DNA of 64,000 nucleotides. It comes from Anaeromusa acidaminophila DSM 3853. GTDB lineage: Bacteria > Bacillota > Negativicutes > Anaeromusales > Anaeromusaceae. The stretch's first letter is position 1; each line of letters begins with the position of its first letter. The notes below the pieces were generated by a model. It worked only from the letters and a program-made list of their open reading frames with translations, was not told the DNA's origin and did not search any database. The stretch lies in NCBI RefSeq assembly GCF_000374545.1, contig NZ_KB894585.1, positions 1 through 64,000 on the forward strand, in the 5' to 3' direction. The position numbers were made by a program, and so were the translations under genes. Of the stretch, positions 51,961 through 60,072 are shown piece after piece.

Positions 51961-53325
51961 ATGAATATACATTCTTTTAGCTTAAACGGGATGCATATCC
52001 TGTTGGATGTCAATAGCGGCGCTGTCCATGTGGTGGACGAGATGATTAGCGACATCATGAACGTATTTGACGGCGGCAATGACGAAGCGGTGCTGGCGTC
52101 TTTGTCGGAGCAATACAGTGAAACGGAACTGCGCGAAGCGCTGGCTGAGATGCATGAGCTGATTGCCGAGGAAAAATTGTTTACCCCCGCGTTGGAGGTG
52201 CCGCCTACCTTTAAGGAGGAGCCTATCCTTAAATCCTTGTGCCTCCATGTGGCCCATGACTGCAATCTTCGTTGTCGTTACTGTTTTGCCGGTACTGGCG
52301 ACTTCGGCCACAGCCGGGGTTTGATGTCTGCGGAAGTAGGCAAGAAGGCTATTGATTTTCTCTTAGAAAAAAGCGGCAGCCGTCGCCATTTGGAAATCGA
52401 CTTTTTTGGCGGCGAGCCTTTGATGAATTTTGACGTGGTAAAAGAATTGACTGCCTATGTGCGGCGCAGAGAGCAAGAAGCCGGCAAGGAAGTCAAACTG
52501 ACGTTGACGACGAATGCGGTGTTGTTGCGGGATGAGGAGCTTCGCTTCTTGAATGAAGAGGGTATTTCCTTGGTGCTTAGCCTGGACGGACGTAAGGAAG
52601 TTCATGACTATATGCGTCCTAATGCCGGCGGCAATGGCAGCTACGAAACGGTATTGTCGAATATTGACAAAGCCATTCGTTTGCGGAATGACCAAAACTA
52701 CTATTTGCGCGGCACCTTTACAGCGCATAACCTCGATTTTGCAGCGGATGTACTGGATATGGCCGATCGCGGCTATACGCAATTGTCCGTAGAGCCGGTA
52801 GTGGCGGAAGATGAGGCGGACTATGCCTTGAAAGAAGAGCACTTGCCGGAACTATTCCGGCAGTATGAATTGTTGGCGAAAGAATACTTGGAACGCAAGA
52901 TGAGGGGCGAAGGGTTTGATTTTTTCCACTTCAATGTGGATATCGAGAACGGTCCTTGCGTAGCTAAGCGTCTCAGCGGCTGCGGCGCCGGCCACGAGTA
53001 TCTGGCGGTCACGCCGCAAGGAGAATTCTATCCGTGCCATCAGTTTGTCGGCCGCGAGGCGTATCGCCTGGGTTCCGTAGACGAAGGCATTGTTAATGAA
53101 GAACTGCCTTGGACGTTTCGGCGGGCCCATGTGCTGGCTAAGGAAGAATGCAGCCAATGCTGGGCGCGGTTTTATTGCAGCGGCGGCTGCCATGCTAATG
53201 CTGACGCTTTCCACGGCTGTTTGGAAAAGCCGTATGAGCTTGGTTGCAAGCTGCAGAAAAAACGCTTGGAGTGCGCCTTGATGGTGCAGGCGGCGCTGGC
53301 TTTGGCGAAACGGCAGGATTCTTAA
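51961..53325 (+). CDS. scfB: SCIFF maturase, radical SAM/SPASM enzyme
   Basis: Cross-links the SCIFF peptide by forming thioethers. The 454-residue product has an N-terminal peptide-recognition region (about 1-85, a RiPP-recognition-element-like fold), the radical SAM cluster motif C101-NLR-C105-RY-C108, FFGGEPLMNF, and a C-terminal SPASM domain with CGAGHEYLAVTPQGEFYPCHQFVG and CSQCWARFYCSGGCHANA, expected to bind two further [4Fe-4S] clusters. ATG 51961 follows GAAAGGAAAGACC; the upstream extension overlaps the peptide gene in another frame and is rejected. An intrinsic terminator follows. Confidence 0.95.
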   Translation: MNIHSFSLNGMHILLDVNSGAVHVVDEMISDIMNVFDGGNDEAVLASLSEQYSETELREALAEMHELIAEEKLFTPALEVPPTFKEEPILKSLCLHVAHDCNLRCRYCFAGTGDFGHSRGLMSAEVGKKAIDFLLEKSGSRRHLEIDFFGGEPLMNFDVVKELTAYVRRREQEAGKEVKLTLTTNAVLLRDEELRFLNEEGISLVLSLDGRKEVHDYMRPNAGGNGSYETVLSNIDKAIRLRNDQNYYLRGTFTAHNLDFAADVLDMADRGYTQLSVEPVVAEDEADYALKEEHLPELFRQYELLAKEYLERKMRGEGFDFFHFNVDIENGPCVAKRLSGCGAGHEYLAVTPQGEFYPCHQFVGREAYRLGSVDEGIVNEELPWTFRRAHVLAKEECSQCWARFYCSGGCHANADAFHGCLEKPYELGCKLQKKRLECALMVQAALALAKRQDS

Positions 53326-53334
53326 AGTGAAAAA

Positions 53335-53368
53335 GAGAAGTGACTATCTATGTGATAGTCACTTTTTT
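53335..53368 (+). terminator. Intrinsic terminator after the SCIFF maturase gene
   Basis: AAGTGACTATC and GATAGTCACTT form a perfect stem around TATGT, followed by TTTTC. Confidence 0.9.
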
Positions 53369-53393
53369 CTTATTGTTTTGGAGGCAGTCGTAT

Positions 53394-55688
53394 ATGGAAG
53401 ATGGTAAAGAGCGCTGGCAGGTATTGGTGGAAGGCATTGTGCAGGGAGTGGGATTTCGCCCTTTTGTTCATAACCTGGCCCAGGAGCTGCAATTAGCAGG
53501 CTTTGTTTGCAATACGGGGGCTGGCGTGCTGGCGGAGGTTGAGGGGGAGGCCGCTTCGCTGCAAGAGTTTATGCAGCGGTTAGAGGCGGAAGCGCCGCCG
53601 ATGGCTTTGGTGGAGAGAATAGAATGCCAAGTCATGCAAGCGACAGGGGAAAATAAGTTCGTTATCAAGCAAAGCCTTGCCGGGGAGACACTGACTCTTG
53701 TTTCGCCGGATATGGCTACCTGTGCCGAGTGTCAAAGAGAATTACTGGAGCCGACAGATCGACGGTATCGTTACGCTTTTATTAACTGTACCCATTGCGG
53801 GCCACGCTATACGATTATCAAGGATCTTCCGTATGACCGGCCGCAGACGACGATGGCCGGATTTTTCATGTGCCAAGCATGTCAAGAAGAGTACGAGAGT
53901 GCTGCTGATCGTCGGTTTCATGCGCAGCCCAACGCCTGCGCCGTCTGCGGCCCGGCGTATCGACTGATCGATGCGACGGGAACGGACTTTCTACTGGAAG
54001 CGGGGGAAGATATCTTCCAAGGGGCCCGGCGCAAAGTGAAAGAGGGAGCGATTTTAGCGGTCAAGGGCATTGGGGGGTATCACTTGGCTTGTGACGCCAA
54101 ACAGCAAGAAGCGGTGCGCCGATTGCGGCGGCGTAAAGGAAGAGAAAAAAAGCCGTTAGCGGTGATGTGCCGCGAAATGGAACAAGTGCGTAAGCTCTGT
54201 TATGTGTCGCCGCAGGAAGAAAAACTGCTGCTTTCTCCAGCGCGGCCCGTGGTGTTGCTGCGAAAAAGATACGGGGAATTTGTGGCGGAAGAGGTGGCGC
54301 CTGGAAACGATTATTTAGGCGTGATGCTGCCCTATGCTCCGGTGCATTGGCTGTTGTTGGAGAAAACAGGTGTCTGGGTCATGACTAGCGGCAATGCCAG
54401 CGGAGAGCCAATGGTGCGGGATGAAACGGAGGCGCTTGCTTGCTTGGGCGGTTTGGCTGATTTTTTCTTAATGCATAATCGCTCGATTTGCCGAGGCGTG
54501 GATGATTCTGTTGCGCGCGTGTTGCAGGGAGACGTGCAATTGTTGCGCCGCGGGCGCGGATATGCGCCGCGGCCGATTCGTCTGCCTTTTGAGATGCCGT
54601 CTCTTTTGAGTGCGGGAGGCGAACTGAAGAATACGTTTTGCCTGACTCGGGGCGCCTATGCTTTTATGAGTCCTCACATCGGCGATATGGCCAGTGAGGC
54701 TACCTATGATTCATTTGTTTCGCTTGTAGCGCATTTGGAATGTCTTTTTAAGATAAAACCGAAAGCGGTAGCTTATGATTCGCACCCGGCGTATTTGACC
54801 GGACAATATGCGCAAAAGAGCAAACTGCCGCATTTTCCTGTGCAGCATCATCATGCGCATGCGGCAGCGGTGATGGCGGAACACAGTCTGAAAGGACCTG
54901 CGTTAGCCTTAGTTTTTGACGGAACTGGGTATGGAGATGACGGAAAGCTTTGGGGCGGTGAATTTTTGCTGGCTCAGTACGAGGATTTTCAACGGCTGGC
55001 GCATTTTTCCTATCGGCCGTTGCCGGGAGGGGAACAGGCGGTGCGGCAGCCTTGGCGTTTGGCGGCCTGGGTTTGGCAAGAAGTGTTCGGGAGTGGGGAA
55101 GCTTTGACCAAAGCGCCTTTCCCGGAGGGATGGCGAACGCTCATGCAGGCGGTATGCAGCGGTTTGGCAGCGCCCCACTCCTCTAGCGTCGGGCGTTTGT
55201 TTGATGCGGCGTCAGCTATTTTAGAAGTATGCCCGGAAAGCCATTATGAGGGGCAGGCGGCCATTGAATTGGAACAGCTTGCAGCCGGAAACGGCACTGC
55301 AGGGATAGCGCTAGCAGGCTGTCGTTTGCGGACGGAAGAGGAAACCTGGCAGGTGGATGCTGCGCCTTTACTGGCTTCGTTGCTGGAGAAACACCTTCAA
55401 GGAGAAAACGCGGCGGCTTTGGCGGCTGCATTTCACCAGACGTTGGGGCAAGCGGTATTGGATATGACTTGCCTTTTGGCTCAAAAGCACAAGGTGAATC
55501 AAGTCGTGCTGGGAGGCGGTGTTTGGCAGAACGCCTTACTGCAGCAGCAGGTGCGGCAAGGACTGAAGGAGGCAGGTTTAAAGGCGTATATGCCGGTGCA
55601 ACTGCCGGTCAACGACGGCGGCCTGGCTTACGGTCAGGCCGTAGTGGCCGGGGCTATTTTGAGGCAGCGAGGTTCTCTTATTCGTTAG
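53394..55688 (+). CDS. hypF: Hydrogenase maturation carbamoyltransferase HypF
   Basis: Converts carbamoyl phosphate to a carbamoyl group on HypE for the cyanide ligands of nickel-iron hydrogenase. The 764-residue product contains an acylphosphatase domain (about 8-95, GIVQGVGFRPFVHNLA), zinc fingers (CAECQRE, CTHCGPRYT, CQACQEEY, CAVCGP), a YrdC-like domain (about 200-385) and a Kae1-like domain (about 400-764, HHHAHAAAVMAEH, FDGTGYGDDG, VVLGGGVWQN). ATG 53394 follows TTGGAGGCAGTCGTAT; upstream codons overlap a terminator. The 75-residue hypC gene begins 67 bp downstream. Confidence 0.97.
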   Translation: MEDGKERWQVLVEGIVQGVGFRPFVHNLAQELQLAGFVCNTGAGVLAEVEGEAASLQEFMQRLEAEAPPMALVERIECQVMQATGENKFVIKQSLAGETLTLVSPDMATCAECQRELLEPTDRRYRYAFINCTHCGPRYTIIKDLPYDRPQTTMAGFFMCQACQEEYESAADRRFHAQPNACAVCGPAYRLIDATGTDFLLEAGEDIFQGARRKVKEGAILAVKGIGGYHLACDAKQQEAVRRLRRRKGREKKPLAVMCREMEQVRKLCYVSPQEEKLLLSPARPVVLLRKRYGEFVAEEVAPGNDYLGVMLPYAPVHWLLLEKTGVWVMTSGNASGEPMVRDETEALACLGGLADFFLMHNRSICRGVDDSVARVLQGDVQLLRRGRGYAPRPIRLPFEMPSLLSAGGELKNTFCLTRGAYAFMSPHIGDMASEATYDSFVSLVAHLECLFKIKPKAVAYDSHPAYLTGQYAQKSKLPHFPVQHHHAHAAAVMAEHSLKGPALALVFDGTGYGDDGKLWGGEFLLAQYEDFQRLAHFSYRPLPGGEQAVRQPWRLAAWVWQEVFGSGEALTKAPFPEGWRTLMQAVCSGLAAPHSSSVGRLFDAASAILEVCPESHYEGQAAIELEQLAAGNGTAGIALAGCRLRTEEETWQVDAAPLLASLLEKHLQGENAAALAAAFHQTLGQAVLDMTCLLAQKHKVNQVVLGGGVWQNALLQQQVRQGLKEAGLKAYMPVQLPVNDGGLAYGQAVVAGAILRQRGSLIR

Positions 55689-55755
55689 TTCCTTTCTCTT
55701 TCAATATGCTATAATAAGAAAAGTTTGCAAATCCTTGGTTTGGGAGGAATCAACT

Positions 55756-55983
55756 ATGTGTTTGGCAGTTCCGGCGCAGATTGTAGAGCGTGAAGATATG
55801 GTGGCGACAGTGGATGTAGGAGGCGTGCGGAGGCAGGTAAGCATGATGCTGCTGCCGGAAGCGAAGATTGGGGATTATGTCTTGATTCATGCCGGATTTG
55901 CCATGCAGCAGATCGATGAAGAAGAGGCAAAGTTGACATGGAGCTTATTGCAGGAGATGGCCGAACATGTTCAAAACGCCTGA
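55756..55983 (+). CDS. hypC: Hydrogenase maturation chaperone HypC
   Basis: A 75-residue chaperone that carries the Fe(CN)2CO unit with HypD and docks on the hydrogenase large subunit. The N-terminal MCLAVPAQI provides the essential Cys2, and VLIHAGFAMQQIDEEEA is the family's second conserved segment. ATG 55756 has GGGAGGAATCAACT upstream, and a likely -10 TATAAT lies at 55710-55715, so transcription may restart here. It overlaps hypD by 17 bp. Confidence 0.96.
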   Translation: MCLAVPAQIVEREDMVATVDVGGVRRQVSMMLLPEAKIGDYVLIHAGFAMQQIDEEEAKLTWSLLQEMAEHVQNA

Positions 55984-57049
55984 AGAAATACGCTGTGTTG
56001 CAGCGGCGGCAGTACAGGAAATAGAGCGATTGGCGATACGGCCGCTGCGGTTGATGGAGGTTTGCGGCACCCATACGGTGGCCATTTTCCGTCATGGCTT
56101 GCGGCAACTTTTACCGGAAGCGGTTGAGCTGGTCAGCGGTCCCGGTTGCCCTGTGTGCGTTACGCCGACTTCTTATATGGATCTCGCCATAGCCTATGCG
56201 GAGCAGCCAGGGGCGCTGATTGCCACCTTTGGCGATATGCTGCGGGTGCCAGGATCTTTTTCTAGCTTAGAAGAGGCGAAAAGCCGAGGTGCAGATATTC
56301 ATACTGTATATTCGCCGCTGGAAAGCTTGGAACTGGCGGAACGGTTTCCTGAAAAAAGAGTGATCTTCCTTGGTGTCGGTTTTGAGACAACAGCGCCGCT
56401 AACAGCGGCCTGCGTTCGAGAGGCGGCTCGCCGTCAGTTGTCAAATTGGCTGCTATTGCCAGCCCACAAAGTAGTACCGCCGGCATTGTCTTCGCTGTTG
56501 CAAGACCCGGAGAGCCGAGTGGACGGTTTATTGCTGCCTGGACACGTGGCGGTAGTGACCGGTACGTCAGTGTTTGCCAATTTGCCGGCTCCGGCAGTTG
56601 TTGCCGGTTTTGAAGCCTTGGATATTTTAGAAGCGATTGTGCGGCTTGTGCGCCAAGCGGCTCAGGGAGAAGTTCGGCTGGAAAATGCCTACCGTCGCGT
56701 GGTTAGACCGGAGGGGAATCTTGTAGCCTTGTCCATGGTAAAAGAGGTATACGAACCGGCAGACTCCGCTTGGCGCGGTATGGGCGTATTGGCGAAGTCC
56801 GGCTTGCGGGTGCGGCAGGAATTTTCGCGCTGGGATGCTGCGCAAGCTTGGCCGTTGTCGACGCCGGAAAGCAAGGAAGTTTCAGGCTGTTGTTGCGGAG
56901 AGGTGCTGAAGGGACGAAGGCAGCCGCCGCAGTGTCCTTTGTTCGGGAGGACTTGTACGCCGCTGCAGCCAGTTGGCGCTTGCATGGTATCGGTAGAAGG
57001 CGTATGTGCGGCCTGGTATAAATACGGAGCAGGAAGGTGGTCGCCGTGA
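55967..57049 (+). CDS. hypD: Hydrogenase maturation factor HypD
   Basis: A [4Fe-4S] protein that forms the site where iron receives its cyanide and carbonyl ligands. The 360-residue product has MEVCGTHTVAIFRHG, SGPGCPVCVTP, GVGFETTAP, LLPGHVAVVTG and the cysteine-rich C-terminus CCCGEVLKG and CPLFGRTCTP. Size is normal. It overlaps hypC upstream and hypE downstream, so hypC, hypD and hypE are tightly coupled. Confidence 0.97.
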   Translation: MFKTPEEIRCVAAAAVQEIERLAIRPLRLMEVCGTHTVAIFRHGLRQLLPEAVELVSGPGCPVCVTPTSYMDLAIAYAEQPGALIATFGDMLRVPGSFSSLEEAKSRGADIHTVYSPLESLELAERFPEKRVIFLGVGFETTAPLTAACVREAARRQLSNWLLLPAHKVVPPALSSLLQDPESRVDGLLLPGHVAVVTGTSVFANLPAPAVVAGFEALDILEAIVRLVRQAAQGEVRLENAYRRVVRPEGNLVALSMVKEVYEPADSAWRGMGVLAKSGLRVRQEFSRWDAAQAWPLSTPESKEVSGCCCGEVLKGRRQPPQCPLFGRTCTPLQPVGACMVSVEGVCAAWYKYGAGRWSP

Positions 57050-58056
57050 AAGAGGAGCAAATTCGCATGGCCCACGGGGCCGGTGGCAGGTTAAGCCGTC
57101 TTTTGGTGGAAGAAGTGATTCGGCCGTATTTCAGCAACGAAGTGTTGGATGTCATGCATGATGCGGCTTTTTTGCCGCAACAGGAAGGGCGGCTGGCTTT
57201 TACCACGGATTCGTATGTAGTAAAGCCGCTCTTTTTTCCTGGCGGCGATATTGGCCGCCTTGCTGTATGCGGTACAGTAAATGATCTGGCGGTTAGCGGC
57301 GCTAAACCGCTGTATTTGAGTATGGCCTTGGTATTGGAAGAAGGTCTGCCGTTGGCTACGCTGCGGCGTGTACTGGCGTCTATGGCGCAGGCGGCCAAAG
57401 AAGCGGGAGTTTGGATTGTTACAGGGGATACGAAGGTAGTGGAGCGAGGCGCAGTAGACGGATTGTTCATCAATACCGCTGGCGTTGGGGTTGTGCCGGA
57501 TGGGGTGGATGTGACGGTGCGCCGGGTTAGAGCGGGGCAGCATGTTTTAATCAGTGGCTTTCTGGGAGACCATGCCTTAGCGGTTATGGCGGAACGTCAT
57601 GGTTTGACACTGCCGGAAACAGTATGGAGCGATTGCGCTCCTTTGGCGGCTATGCTGCAGGAGGTATTGGCTGAAGTTCCGCAGGTAGCGGTACTGCGGG
57701 ATCCTACGAGGGGCGGTTTAGCGACGGCATTGCAGGAAATCGCTGTGCAAGGAAGCGTATCCATGGAGTTGGAAGAAGCCTTGCTGCCTGTTCGACCTGA
57801 AGTGAAGGCTGCTTGTGATTTGCTCGGCTTTGATCCCTTGTATATGGCCAATGAGGGGAAATGTCTTTTGCTAGTAGAGCCAGAAGACAGCGAAAGGGTT
57901 TTGGGCGTTTTGCAAAAACATGCGCACGGAAGGGATGCTTGTCGCATAGGGTATGTGACGAAAGGAACGGAAGGAAAAGTAGGTATCAGGACCTTGGTCG
58001 GTGGAATGAGACTTTTGGGTCAATTAGAGGGGGACCAATTGCCAAGAATTTGCTAA
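57046..58056 (+). CDS. hypE: Hydrogenase maturation protein HypE
   Basis: Dehydrates a carbamoyl group on its C-terminal cysteine to make the cyanide ligand for the hydrogenase active site. The 336-residue product is a PurM/AIR-synthase-like fold with MAHGAGGRLSRLLVEEVI, TTDSYVVKPLFFPGGDIG, VTGDTKVVERG and LRDPTRGGLATALQE, and ends in PRIC, the functional C-terminal cysteine. GTG 57046 overlaps the hypD stop by 4 bp; GTG 57037 would add three residues. hypA and hypB, which insert nickel, and the hydrogenase itself are not in the window. Confidence 0.97.
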   Translation: MKEEQIRMAHGAGGRLSRLLVEEVIRPYFSNEVLDVMHDAAFLPQQEGRLAFTTDSYVVKPLFFPGGDIGRLAVCGTVNDLAVSGAKPLYLSMALVLEEGLPLATLRRVLASMAQAAKEAGVWIVTGDTKVVERGAVDGLFINTAGVGVVPDGVDVTVRRVRAGQHVLISGFLGDHALAVMAERHGLTLPETVWSDCAPLAAMLQEVLAEVPQVAVLRDPTRGGLATALQEIAVQGSVSMELEEALLPVRPEVKAACDLLGFDPLYMANEGKCLLLVEPEDSERVLGVLQKHAHGRDACRIGYVTKGTEGKVGIRTLVGGMRLLGQLEGDQLPRIC

Positions 58057-58081
58057 ATGATATATTTCTCATGTTTATATA

Positions 58082-58110
58082 TTGACTGGTTAGTCTGTAT
58101 GCCGTAATAT
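58082..58110 (+). promoter_or_regulatory. Promoter of the ArsR-family gene
   Basis: TTGACT (58082-58087) and TAATAT (58105-58110) with a 17-bp spacer. Just downstream, AAAGAAGTTTTC and GATTTTCTTT form an imperfect inverted repeat (58115-58145), a possible autoregulatory operator. Confidence 0.55.
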
Positions 58111-58202
58111 AGTTAAAGAAGTTTTCAAAAGAAACTGATTTTCTTTATGGTTTTAAAATAAATAGTTGCAGGCAAGGCAAGTCTCGGGAGGATGAAAGAA
58201 AA

Positions 58203-58520
58203 ATGGATGAAATGGTAACCAGACTAACGGCGGAATTCCTTAAGGCGATGGCGCATCCGGTGCGGATCAAAGTGCTCAAGTTATTATCTGAACAAGAACA
58301 ATGCGTATGTGATTTGGTGGAAACTATCGGTATTGAACAGTCAAATCTGTCGCAGCACTTAAGTGTGCTGAAAAAACAGGGGATTATTGAGTCTCACAAA
58401 AATGGCACTAAAGTGATTTACAACTTAGTTTATCCTCCTGCAGTTGATATTGTGGACACAGTGGGACAGGTTTTGAGGGCGCAGATTTTTCAGAGCCAGA
58501 CATTGCTGGAGCATTTGTAA
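58203..58520 (+). CDS. ArsR/SmtB-family transcriptional regulator
   Basis: A 105-residue winged-helix repressor. The N-terminal part AEFLKAMAHPVRIKVLKLL is typical, the recognition helix is SNLSQHLSVLKKQGII, and CVCDLVETI matches the alpha-3 metal-site motif ELCVCDL, with two cysteines that could bind As(III), Cd(II) or a similar thiophilic metal. No transporter or reductase gene is adjacent: upstream is hypE and downstream is mgsA on the other strand. It may regulate itself and distant genes. ATG 58203 has GGGAGG 11 nt upstream. Confidence 0.9.
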   Translation: MDEMVTRLTAEFLKAMAHPVRIKVLKLLSEQEQCVCDLVETIGIEQSNLSQHLSVLKKQGIIESHKNGTKVIYNLVYPPAVDIVDTVGQVLRAQIFQSQTLLEHL

Positions 58521-58530
58521 CTTAAAAAAC

Positions 58531-58565
58531 AAAACCCCCGGCAAAAATTGCCGGGGGTTTTCTTC
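58531..58565. terminator. Bidirectional terminator between the ArsR gene and mgsA
   Basis: AAAACCCCCGGCAA and TTGCCGGGGGTTTT form a perfect 14-bp stem around AAA, with T-rich sequence after and an A-run before. Confidence 0.92.
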
Positions 58566-58602
58566 TGAAAAGAATGAAGATACGAAGACTCTTCAATTTA
58601 TA

Positions 58603-58977
58603 CTACTGATTTCCCAGGACTGCGCGTACAAGTAGATCAGCGCCTGCCAGATTGGTGGCGACAGGGACGTTGTGGACGTCACAGACGCGCAAAAGGGCTG
58701 TAATGTCCGGTTCGTGAGGCTGAGCCGTCAAGGGATCGCGCAGGAAGATGACCAGGTCGACTTCGCCAGCGGCGATGCGTGCGCCGATTTGCTGGTCGCC
58801 TCCCAGGGGGCCGGATAAATAGGTGTGTACGTTCAGATTGAGTTCGTCGCGTAAACGACGGCCTGTAGTAGCTGTAGCCAGTAAAGAATGAGGAGATAAA
58901 AGAGCCAGATGTTCGCGGACAAAATCCAGCATTAGCTGTTTTTTCTGGTCATGAGCGATTAAAGCGACGGTTTTCAT
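58603..58977 (-). CDS. mgsA: Methylglyoxal synthase
   Basis: Converts dihydroxyacetone phosphate to methylglyoxal and phosphate, a bypass that relieves sugar-phosphate stress when phosphate is limiting. The 124-residue product begins [19 protein letters not shown], has TATTGRRL for phosphate binding, [15 protein letters not shown], and the catalytic aspartate region [20 protein letters not shown] at 58977 follows GAGGTGTCGCT. It is a single-gene unit convergent with the ArsR gene. Confidence 0.96.
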   Translation of the reverse strand: MKTVALIAHDQKKQLMLDFVREHLALLSPHSLLATATTGRRLRDELNLNVHTYLSGPLGGDQQIGARIAAGEVDLVIFLRDPLTAQPHEPDITALLRVCDVHNVPVATNLAGADLLVRAVLGNQ

Positions 58978-59087
58978 AGCGACACCTCATTTTCAATGTT
59001 TTATCTAGCATAGCAGAAATAAAAGCAGAAAGAAATGGGCTAAAAAGGATTTCCTGGCTTGGGTAAAGAAGAGAGATAGGCGTAATA

Positions 59088-59116
59088 TTGACGCTTTTCG
59101 CGGAATATACTACACT
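59088..59116 (+). promoter_or_regulatory. Promoter of the PhnD-like lipoprotein / kinase / regulator operon
   Basis: TTGACG (59088-59093) and TACACT (59111-59116) with a 17-bp spacer, 35 bp before the start codon. An overlapping TATACT at 59106 is too close to this -35. Confidence 0.5.
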
Positions 59117-59151
59117 GGCAAAAAGAAAGACTGCATGAGCAAGGAGTAGGC

Positions 59152-60072
59152 ATGAGAAAGATTGGGCTTTTATGTTGTTGGCTTTTAGTGATTTGCGGCG
59201 TGTTAACGGGTTGCGGGCCTCAATATGCCGGATATATTGATTTTTCCAAAGGAGCGAAGGTGGCGGCTCCGGCGGTGACAACAGAAGAAAAGCCGCTGCG
59301 TATAGCTATTACCTCGGTATTGTCGCCACAGGAAACCATAGGGTATTATCGACAACTGGCGGACCATGTGACGCGCGAAATGGGGCGGCCCATGGTATTG
59401 GTACAACGAAAAACATATGAAGAACTCAACTCGCTTTTGGCGAACGATCAAGTGGATTTGGTGTTTCTTTCTACTGGCGCTTATGCGGCTTATAGGGGTA
59501 TTACCCCGATTGAGATGCTGGTGATGGTGGAATGGCAAGGACATTCCCGCTATCGTACAGAAGTCATTGTGCATAAAGACAGTCCCTATCAAAACCTGGA
59601 GGATTTGAGGGACAAGGTGTTTGCCTTTACGGACCCGCTGAGTCTGTCGGGGCATGTGATGGTGACAAACTATTTGTGGGAGCGACAAGAGCGGCCGGAA
59701 AAATATTTCCGACGCTATATTTATACTTCCAGCCATGACAAGTCAATTTGGGCAGTGGCTAATCGCGTCGTAGACGGAGCCTGCATGGACAGCATGGTGT
59801 ATGAATACGCACAAGAGAAAAATCCGGATTTGGCGGCGCAGGTTAAGGTGATTGCGCAATTTCCACCTACGCCAACAGGGCCGGTGGTAGTCAATAGGCA
59901 TTTACCTTTGGAACAGCGCCAAAGGCTGCAGCAAGTGTTTTTGCACATGCATGAACATCCAGAGCTTCATGAAGCCATGCGCTCGCTGCAGACGGATCGC
60001 TATGTGCCGCCGCGCCCGGAAGAATACGAACCGCTGCGGGAGCTGTATGATCATATGCGAGGCCTATCATGA
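59152..60072 (+). CDS. PhnD-like phosphate/phosphonate-binding lipoprotein
   Basis: A 306-residue extracytoplasmic solute-binding protein. The signal peptide ends in lipobox LTG-C21, so it is lipid-anchored. The PhnD-type fold starts at about residue 50 (PLRIAITSVLSPQETIGYY), with DLVFLSTGAYAAYRG, FTDPLSLSGHVM and VDGACMDSMVYEYA. It lies in an operon with a histidine kinase (4-bp overlap) and a response regulator and without transport genes, so it probably senses a ligand for the kinase rather than feeding a transporter. The ligand cannot be predicted; related proteins bind phosphonates, phosphite or other oxyanions. Confidence 0.88.
   Translation: MRKIGLLCCWLLVICGVLTGCGPQYAGYIDFSKGAKVAAPAVTTEEKPLRIAITSVLSPQETIGYYRQLADHVTREMGRPMVLVQRKTYEELNSLLANDQVDLVFLSTGAYAAYRGITPIEMLVMVEWQGHSRYRTEVIVHKDSPYQNLEDLRDKVFAFTDPLSLSGHVMVTNYLWERQERPEKYFRRYIYTSSHDKSIWAVANRVVDGACMDSMVYEYAQEKNPDLAAQVKVIAQFPPTPTGPVVVNRHLPLEQRQRLQQVFLHMHEHPELHEAMRSLQTDRYVPPRPEEYEPLRELYDHMRGLS

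Noticed and set aside
53340-53393. GTG start for hypF at 53340
   Set aside because: It lies inside an intrinsic terminator; ATG 53394 follows TTGGAGG and gives the conserved acylphosphatase start.
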